From contig NZ_DAHUXJ010000059.1 of NCBI RefSeq assembly GCF_027307225.1, forward strand, positions 1-45,192: a DNA stretch of 45,192 nucleotides, written 5' to 3'. This stretch comes from Bradyrhizobium sp. (GTDB lineage: Bacteria > Pseudomonadota > Alphaproteobacteria > Rhizobiales > Xanthobacteraceae). This document shows, in pieces, positions 39,606 to 45,192 of this stretch (the first letter of the stretch is position 1; each line of letters starts with the position of its first letter). The translations under genes and the position numbers were made by a program. Below the pieces are notes generated by a model that worked only from the letters and a program-made list of their open reading frames with translations, did no database searches and was not told the DNA's origin.

Positions 39606-39640
39606 GACGAGCGCGGCGACCACATCCCGCCGCGCTCGTC
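39606..39640 (+). promoter_or_regulatory. Strong intercistronic hairpin between binding protein and permease
   Basis: GACGAGCGCGGCG (39606-39618) and its exact reverse complement (39628-39640) form a perfect 13-bp GC-rich stem with a 9-nt loop. It is placed 24 bases after the binding-protein stop and 28 before the permease start. It probably sets the excess of binding protein over membrane subunits by 3'-end protection or partial termination. No T-run follows, which favours protection. Confidence 0.6.
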
Positions 39641-39667
39641 GTCATCCTGGCAGCGGTATCGATCCAC

Positions 39668-40537
39668 ATGACCGAGCTGATCATCTCGCAGGTCGTCAAC
39701 GGCCTTGTTCTGGGCTTTCTCTACGTCCTGATCGCCATTGGACTTTCGATCATTTTCGGAATGCTCGGCATCGTCAATTTCGCGCATGGCATCTACTTCG
39801 CGCTGGGCGCCTATTTTGCGCTGACGCTGCGGGACAGCCTCGGCCCATGGTCCATCTTTCTCGCGCCGCTCGGCGTCGGCATTGTCGGCATCCTGATCGA
39901 GATGACGTTGATGCGGCCGCTCTACGGCAAGGAGCCGCTGCTCGGTCTCTTCATGACTTTCGGCATCGCGCTGTTCGTCGAAGAACTGATTCGCACGATC
40001 TGGGGCGCAACGGGCCACCCTTTCAACGCACCGGCGTGGCTGTCCGGCTTCATCATCTGGGGACCTGTGCTGGTCACAAAGTATCGCCTGTTCGTACTTG
40101 TCCTGACCGTGCTGATCCTGCTCGCGCTCTGGCTGTTCCTGCACGGAACGCGCTACGGCCGCATCATTCGCGCCGGCAGCCGCGACCCTGAAATGGTCAG
40201 CATGCTCGGCATCAACCTCAAGCGCGTGTTTACCGCCGTCTTCGGGCTTGGGACGGCGGTCGCCGGCATCGCCGGCGTGCTCGCTGCACCGCTTTGGAGC
40301 GTGGTGCCGTCGATGTCGGAGTCCGCGATCATGCCCGCCTTCGTCGTCGTCACCATCGGCGGCCTCGGCAGCTTCGGCGGCGCGGTCATCAGCGGACTTC
40401 TCGTCGGCGTTTCGGTAGCGTTGTCGATCCAGTTCTGGCCGGCGGCGTCCACTGCGGTGATGTATGCGCTGATGATCCTGATCCTTCTCATTCGACCGCG
40501 TGGCCTGCTCGGCGAAAGCTGGGAGCGCTTTGAATGA
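39668..40537 (+). CDS. livH: Branched-chain-type ABC permease LivH
   Basis: A 289-residue inner-membrane protein with about eight hydrophobic segments. It starts M-T-E-L-I-I-S-Q-V-V-N-G-L-V-L-G and shows G-L-S-I-I-F-G-M-L-G-I-V-N-F-A-H-G, the hallmark of LivH. The coupling loop reads S-R-D-P-E-M-V-S-M-L-G-I-N. It ends with R-P-R-G-L-L-G. The stop overlaps the next start (ATGA, 40534-40537), so the two are translationally coupled. Confidence 0.92.
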   Translation: MTELIISQVVNGLVLGFLYVLIAIGLSIIFGMLGIVNFAHGIYFALGAYFALTLRDSLGPWSIFLAPLGVGIVGILIEMTLMRPLYGKEPLLGLFMTFGIALFVEELIRTIWGATGHPFNAPAWLSGFIIWGPVLVTKYRLFVLVLTVLILLALWLFLHGTRYGRIIRAGSRDPEMVSMLGINLKRVFTAVFGLGTAVAGIAGVLAAPLWSVVPSMSESAIMPAFVVVTIGGLGSFGGAVISGLLVGVSVALSIQFWPAASTAVMYALMILILLIRPRGLLGESWERFE

Positions 40538-43035
40538 AGTTCGTGACCAAGGTCCTGCTGCACCCTATTCTGGTGGCCGGCGTGGTTTTCGCCGTGCTGC
40601 CCCTCGTTCTGCCGCTGGTCGGCTCCTCCGCGAGCCTGGCGACCGAGATCGCGATCTACGCGCTCTATGGTCTCGGTTTCAATCTGCTGCTCGGCTACAC
40701 CGGACTCGTCTCTTTCGGCGCGTCGGCCTTCTTCGGCGCCGCGAGCTACGCGGCTGGCCTGTCGATGCTGTACTTCTTCGACAACATCTACCTGTCGATC
40801 ATCTTCGGCACCGTGACCTCAGCCGTACTCGGCCTCGTCATCGGCTTGCTCATCCTGCGCCGCCGCGGCATCTACTTTTCGTTGCTGACGCTCGCCTTTA
40901 CCCAGCTCTTTTATGAAATCGCGTTCAAGTGGACCGACGTCACCGGCGGCGAAAACGGCCTGCAAGGCATCTCACGCAACAGCCTGCTTTCGCCCCTCGC
41001 CTACCATTACTTCGTCGTCGCCATGGTGTTGTGCGGCATGTACGCGATCTGGCGTATCGTCCATTCGCCGTTCGGCCGCGTCCTGCAGGCCATACGCGAC
41101 AACGAGCAGCGCGTCCGCTGCCTTGGCTACGATACCAAGCGCTTCAAGCTGATCGCCTTCGTGCTGTCGTCGACCTTCATCGGGCTCGGCGGAAGCCTGC
41201 TCACCTTCATGATCCAGAGCGTCTACGCGGATAATCTCAACTGGCAGCACGCCGGCGATCCCGTGATGATGACGATCCTTGGCGGCATCCACCATTTCCT
41301 CGGGTCGAGTTGGGGCGCGGTGATCTTTCTCACGCTCAGCGACAAGCTCAGTTCCTATACGGAGCACTGGTGGCTGATATTCGGCCTGATCCTGATCGCC
41401 TTTATCCTGCTGTCGCCGGAAGGCGTCTCGGGCATCTGGATGCGCCTGAGAGGCCGTGGCGACCGCTGGACGCTCACCGACGAGGCGATTCCACCTCCGG
41501 GCAAATTCACCAGCCTGCTCGATATCGAATCGGTAGCTTCCGTCGCGGCCGATGCTCCGGTGCTCGAGGTACGCGGTCTGTCGAAACGGTTCGGTTCTCT
41601 CGTCGTGGCGGACAAGATCGACCTGACGGTGAAAGCGCGCACGCTGCACACCATTATCGGCCCGAATGGCGCGGGCAAGACCACCTTCTTCAACATCCTC
41701 ACCGGCCTGATGTCGTTTGAGGGCGGCACAGCCAGCTTTCTCGGCCGCGATATCACCCACATGGAGGCGCACAAGCGCATCGACAGCGGGCTGGCCCGAT
41801 CGTTCCAGATCGTCAGTGTGTTCAAACATCTGACCGTGTTCGAGACCGTGCGGGTCGCGGCGCAGGCGCGCTCGCCCTACCGCACGTCGTTGTGGCGCGA
41901 TGCGTATCGATTGCCTGATGTTTGCGAGAAGGCATGGGCGCTGCTGGCCACCGTCGGCCTCGTCGATCGCGCCCACGAACGCTGCGCCAACCTCGCACAT
42001 GGCGAGCAGCGTCTCCTCGAGATCGCAGTGGCGCTCGCGACCAATCCGGAACTGCTCCTGCTTGACGAGCCCCTCGCCGGCCTTGGCGACGCGGATCGCG
42101 AACGCATCGGAACGCTGATCCGCAACCTGTCCCGCCATCACACGGTGCTGCTGATCGAGCACGACATCGATCGCGTGCTGTCGCTATCCGACCAGATCAC
42201 GGTGTTCCACCAGGGTCACGTCATTGCCGAAGGCGAGCCTTCGAAGATCGCCAACGATCCTGCCGTGCTCGAAGCCTATCTCGGCCGCCACGGCGCCCGC
42301 CGCTTGCAGCCGGCAGCCGCGACCGTGTCGCGAGCCGACCGGTCGCGGCTGCTGACGCTGAAAGGAATTGGCGCCGGTTACAACACCAGCGACATCCTGC
42401 AGAACGTCGATCTGGAAGTCCGCGAGGGCGAAGTCGTCGCTTTGCTCGGCCGCAATGGCGTCGGCAAGACCACGACGCTGATGACCATCATGGGGCTGCT
42501 CAAGCCGAGCCGCGGCACCATGACTTTCGCAGGCCACGACATCGCGTCGCTGTCGCCGGATCAAGTCAACAAGCGCGGCATCGCCATCGTGCCGGAAGGC
42601 CGGCGCATCTTCCCGAACCTCACGGTGGACGAGAATCTGACGCTCGCCCAGCGCGACGGCGGCTGGCCGATGGAGGAGATCTATGGGTTGTTCCCGAAGC
42701 TGAAGACGCGGCGGGACGCCAGGGGCGAGAACCTCAGCGGCGGCGAGCGACAAATGCTTGCGATCGGGCGGGCGCTGTGCGCCCCGCAACGCCTGATACT
42801 GCTCGACGAGCCTTTCGAGGGTCTTGCGCCGTCGGTTGTCGCCGAGGTGCTCGCCGCGATCGAGCAATTGCGCGACAAGACCAGCATCCTGCTGGTCGAA
42901 CACAAGGTTGACCTCGTTCTCGACTTTGCCGATCGGGCTTACGTGATGGTCAACGGACAGATCGCCTATACGGGCGAAAGCCGTGCGCTTCGCGATGATG
43001 TGGAAACCCAGACGAAGTTCTTAGGCGTCGGATAA
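40534..43035 (+). CDS. Fused branched-chain-type ABC subunits LivM-LivG-LivF
   Basis: An 833-residue single polypeptide combining three normally separate subunits. Residues 1 to about 315 are the LivM permease (L-Y-G-L-G-F-N-L-L-L-G-Y-T-G, R-R-R-G-I-Y-F-S-L-L-T-L-A). About 345-585 is the LivG ATPase: Walker A at 376-384 (G-P-N-G-A-G-K-T-T), signature L-A-H-G-E-Q at 487, Walker B L-L-L-L-D-E-P-L-A-G-L. About 605-833 is the LivF ATPase: Walker A at 639 (G-R-N-G-V-G-K-T-T), signature L-S-G-G-E-R-Q at 734, Walker B L-I-L-L-D-E-P-F-E-G-L. All motifs look functional. The fusion fixes a 1:1:1 ratio. MG fusions are fairly common; the full triple is rarer. Confidence 0.93.
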   Translation: MKFVTKVLLHPILVAGVVFAVLPLVLPLVGSSASLATEIAIYALYGLGFNLLLGYTGLVSFGASAFFGAASYAAGLSMLYFFDNIYLSIIFGTVTSAVLGLVIGLLILRRRGIYFSLLTLAFTQLFYEIAFKWTDVTGGENGLQGISRNSLLSPLAYHYFVVAMVLCGMYAIWRIVHSPFGRVLQAIRDNEQRVRCLGYDTKRFKLIAFVLSSTFIGLGGSLLTFMIQSVYADNLNWQHAGDPVMMTILGGIHHFLGSSWGAVIFLTLSDKLSSYTEHWWLIFGLILIAFILLSPEGVSGIWMRLRGRGDRWTLTDEAIPPPGKFTSLLDIESVASVAADAPVLEVRGLSKRFGSLVVADKIDLTVKARTLHTIIGPNGAGKTTFFNILTGLMSFEGGTASFLGRDITHMEAHKRIDSGLARSFQIVSVFKHLTVFETVRVAAQARSPYRTSLWRDAYRLPDVCEKAWALLATVGLVDRAHERCANLAHGEQRLLEIAVALATNPELLLLDEPLAGLGDADRERIGTLIRNLSRHHTVLLIEHDIDRVLSLSDQITVFHQGHVIAEGEPSKIANDPAVLEAYLGRHGARRLQPAAATVSRADRSRLLTLKGIGAGYNTSDILQNVDLEVREGEVVALLGRNGVGKTTTLMTIMGLLKPSRGTMTFAGHDIASLSPDQVNKRGIAIVPEGRRIFPNLTVDENLTLAQRDGGWPMEEIYGLFPKLKTRRDARGENLSGGERQMLAIGRALCAPQRLILLDEPFEGLAPSVVAEVLAAIEQLRDKTSILLVEHKVDLVLDFADRAYVMVNGQIAYTGESRALRDDVETQTKFLGVG

Positions 43036-43074
43036 TGCCGGCTCCCGGGCCGCCCTGCCAAAACGTCCATCTCT

Positions 43075-43290
43075 TCACCGCGCGCCTGAGCAATCTTTCA
43101 AGAACCCCTCCCCTGCAATCTCACCGTAACTTTCGGCGTACTGTCCGGCGCGATGCGGCCACGAAACATCGGTCGACATGGCGTTCGTTTGCAGCGCTCG
43201 CCATGCCGCTTTGTCGCGAAATACGGAGAGCGCTCTGCGCAACGCCGCTGATAGCGCCGTTGCGGTAACCGGCCTGAATTTGAAGCCCGT
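43075..43290 (-). pseudogene. glgA: glgA (glycogen synthase) 3' remnant
   Basis: On the minus strand about 70 codons read N-T-G-F-K-F-R-P-V-T-A, A-L-R-R-A-L-S-V-F-R-D-K-A-A-W-R and Q-T-N-A-M-S-T-D-V-S-W, then Y-A-E-S-Y. That is the C-terminal end of glycogen synthase as I know it. Nothing upstream (43291-43480, all three minus frames) resembles the rest of the enzyme. The fragment has no start signals. It marks a deletion or recombination joint, close to an IS630-type element end. The remaining 43036-43482 holds no other gene. Confidence 0.65.
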
Positions 43291-43482
43291 GTTCTGCCCC
43301 CTGCTCCCCGGCCGCAACTCCGGGCGGGGATGAGTGGTTCCACATCCGCCCGCGATGGCGCCTGAAGGCCCGTGTTTCGGCGTTCAACCAATCGCGCGAT
43401 GGCTTTGGGCGACATTCAGGCTTGGCTTGAATTGGAAGCGCCGCGCAGGGAAGCGATCCGCATTACCTTTGGAAGGCGCGGC

Positions 43483-44931
43483 CTATGCGAGCGGCGCGGC
43501 AATTTCGCACGTGAGCCCTTTAGCGCGCCAATCAAAACGCACCTCGCCCCCGAGTTGGCCAATCATATTTTCCATAATGCGCGTGCCGAAGCCGCGGTGC
43601 GTGGGCGGCGTGACGGTCTGCCCGCCCGACTCGATCCAGCGCAAATTGAGCCGACCGTCTGCCGTACGGGACCATGCTATTTCAACGCAACCATCGGCCG
43701 CCGATAGTGATCCGTATTTTGCCGAGTTGGTCGCGAGTTCATGCATGAAAATCGCGACCGCCTGAGCCGTATTCGGCTCCAGCGTCAGGGCTGGACCGTC
43801 AATTCGCACACGCGCCTCCCTCACCCCGCCGCGGTAAGGCAAAAGCTCCTGTGTGACCAAGCTGCGAAGGTCGGCTCCCGTCCAGCGCGACTGCACGAAC
43901 AGTGCGTGAACCTTTGCGAGGGCATCAATGCGCCCTTCGATGAGTTGCTTAAGATCATCGGAGTTGTCGGAATGAGAAAGACGCACCGTCGCCAGCACGG
44001 TGGCCAGGATGTTTTTTGTTCGATGCTCGGCCTCGCGCGCGAGATTGACGATCTGCGCCTCGCTCCGCTTGTGCTCTGTTATGTCGCGAGCGATTTTCGA
44101 TGCGCCGATGATTTTGCCTTGAGCGTTTCTGACCGGTGAAACGCTCAGCGAAATGTCAATCAGACCCCCGTGCTTGCGCCGCCGAACCGTCTGGAAATGT
44201 TCGACGCTCTGGCCGCGTCGAATCCTGCCCATGATCACGTCTTCGTCGTTTTGATAATCGGGCGGGATCAGAACCGCGATCGGCTTGCCAATGATTTCCT
44301 CGGCGAGATAGCCAAAAATGCGCTCCGCGCCGCCGTTCCAGCTCGTGACGATGCCATCGAGGTTTTTGCTGATGATTGCGTCGTTGCTTGATTCGATGAT
44401 GGCGGCGAGCTGCAGCGCCGTCTCCTCATTGCGTTTGCGCTCCGTGATATCCTGGAAGCAGTTGACGGCGCCGACTATGTTGCCACCGCTATCCTTGATT
44501 GCCTCGATGTCAACGAGCGCGATGCCACGCAAACCGTCAGGTCGCTCGATGTGCACTTCCTGTTCGCGCACGGAAATACCGGTACGCAGTACGTCCGCCA
44601 TGGGGCATTGATGGTGCGGAAGCAGACTGCCGTCGGGGCGGAACATTCGATACGATCCGCAGAATCGTTCGGCAGGATCGCCCAGTTTGGGCGACCGGCC
44701 CCATAGTTCGGCTGCGCGGCGGTTGTATCGAAGAACAAGGCCGCCCCGGTCGCAAACATAAATTGCAAACGGCAGTTGCTCAAACAGCCGCCCGGGCACT
44801 TCGAAGGCCTCATCGTCGTCACGCAAACCAAGGGCGACGCCGGCAGCGATGGCGACCGTATCCAACTCGATGGAGGTTTCCAGGGGTTCGGCCTGAAAGG
44901 CGCGTGGTGTATCCGAAGGTACATTGCTCAT
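43483..44931 (-). CDS. PAS-PAS-HWE family sensor histidine kinase
   Basis: A 482-residue soluble kinase from the ATG at 44931; the ribosome site is poor. Two PAS domains (about 48-165 and 172-288) both end in D-I-T-E-x-K-R. The phospho-acceptor is H303 in E-A-E-H-R-T-K-N-I-L-A. The N-box is M-H-E-L-A-T-N-S-A-K-Y-G-S-L-S, followed by W-I-E-S-G-G and G-F-G-T-R-I-M. His plus W-x-E places it in the HWE group typical of Alphaproteobacteria, which often feeds the general stress response or light and redox sensing. No membrane segment is seen and no response regulator is adjacent, so it is an orphan kinase. Confidence 0.9.
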   Translation of the reverse strand: MSNVPSDTPRAFQAEPLETSIELDTVAIAAGVALGLRDDDEAFEVPGRLFEQLPFAIYVCDRGGLVLRYNRRAAELWGRSPKLGDPAERFCGSYRMFRPDGSLLPHHQCPMADVLRTGISVREQEVHIERPDGLRGIALVDIEAIKDSGGNIVGAVNCFQDITERKRNEETALQLAAIIESSNDAIISKNLDGIVTSWNGGAERIFGYLAEEIIGKPIAVLIPPDYQNDEDVIMGRIRRGQSVEHFQTVRRRKHGGLIDISLSVSPVRNAQGKIIGASKIARDITEHKRSEAQIVNLAREAEHRTKNILATVLATVRLSHSDNSDDLKQLIEGRIDALAKVHALFVQSRWTGADLRSLVTQELLPYRGGVREARVRIDGPALTLEPNTAQAVAIFMHELATNSAKYGSLSAADGCVEIAWSRTADGRLNLRWIESGGQTVTPPTHRGFGTRIMENMIGQLGGEVRFDWRAKGLTCEIAAPLA

Positions 44932-45071
44932 TGTGCAATAACCGAAACTGAACGTGGCAATTTGAGTTCATTGGAGTTTGGTCAGGGTCGGGCCTTAGGC
45001 CAATCACATAGGTTAAACGGTCGCCCTCCGGTTCCTTGGAACACCGACGCGGCACTAGTCGCCCGATTCAC

Positions 45072-45192
45072 TCAGATTGATGGGTAGAGGTGCTTGAGTT
45101 TGATCCGGGCATTGGGAGTTGTGAAGTGCCAGTTGGCCTTGGTGTGGTTGGCATTGCGGTCGTGCTCCCAGGCGGCGATTTCCTCGATGAGG
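45072..45192 (-). CDS. IS630-family transposase, C-terminal end (runs off the window)
   Basis: The minus strand encodes 39 residues before TGA (45074-45072). They read E-I-A-A-W-E-H-D-R-N-A-N-H-T-K-A-N-W-H-F, then T-P-N-A-R-I-K-L-K-H-L-Y-P-S-I. This is the typical end of IS630-type DDE transposases, which close with A-R-x-K-L-K-x-L-Y-P. The catalytic residues lie beyond the window. The right inverted end of the element should be within about 44950-45070, but I could not fix it. Confidence 0.8.
   Translation of the reverse strand, partial: LIEEIAAWEHDRNANHTKANWHFTTPNARIKLKHLYPSI

Noticed and set aside
40972..42162. 396-codon minus-strand open frame
   Set aside because: It is antisense to the LivMGF fusion, which has full motif support.
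43372..43707. 111-codon plus frame starting before the kinase end
   Set aside because: It is mostly antisense to the histidine kinase C-terminal domain; no independent support.
1..45192. CRISPR arrays, tRNA and rRNA genes
   Set aside because: No regularly spaced direct repeats and no tRNA- or rRNA-like cores were seen by eye. A tRNA scan and a repeat finder would settle this.

Overview
The window looks like an accessory stretch of an alphaproteobacterial chromosome, most probably Bradyrhizobium or a close relative. This rests on the high GC content, on small conserved hypothetical proteins I associate with that group, and on dispersed palindromic repeats containing CTAGTGG and GACATTCGC. No rRNA, tRNA or CRISPR array is visible.

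Layout. 1-3747: tail of an unidentified gene, several palindromic repeats, a zinc-ribbon protein, then a HlyD/EmrB-type efflux pair behind an operator-like palindrome. 3955-6350: an orphan gene of lower GC, a small secreted protein, and about 900 bp of dispersed repeat DNA. 6349-9696: an MHS-family symporter, a ROK-type sugar kinase and a short-chain dehydrogenase. 15629-9736 (minus strand): a tightly overlapping five-gene operon with a ThDP enzyme, an enolase-superfamily dehydratase, a duplicated membrane protein, a gluconate-2-dehydrogenase subunit 3 and a GMC oxidoreductase. Two of its genes carry lesions: an in-frame loss of the ThDP-binding segment and a single-base frameshift. 15928-19084: small stress or envelope genes (PRC-barrel, DUF1810, a broken DUF72 gene, a secreted Q/S-rich protein, an RlpA-like protein).

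24391-19211 (minus strand) is a six-gene operon in which two isocitrate-lyase/PEP-mutase superfamily lyases flank an SsuABC-type importer with two permeases. It diverges from a 1130-residue fusion of a molybdopterin oxidoreductase, a flavin/NAD reductase and a [2Fe-2S] ferredoxin. This pair is my best candidate for an undescribed catabolic system: import, Mo-dependent redox chemistry with its own electron supply, then C-C bond cleavage. 28187-43035 continues the catabolic theme with a carboxymuconolactone-decarboxylase-like protein, a GntR regulator, two fumarylacetoacetate-hydrolase-family proteins, a BisC-like molybdoenzyme, a TRAP transporter and a branched-chain-type ABC importer in which LivM, LivG and LivF are one polypeptide. 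43036-45192 holds a glgA remnant, a PAS/HWE histidine kinase and the end of an IS630-type transposase.

Reading the whole as an uptake and oxidation island for organic acids or aromatic-derived compounds is an inference. No substrate can be assigned from sequence alone.
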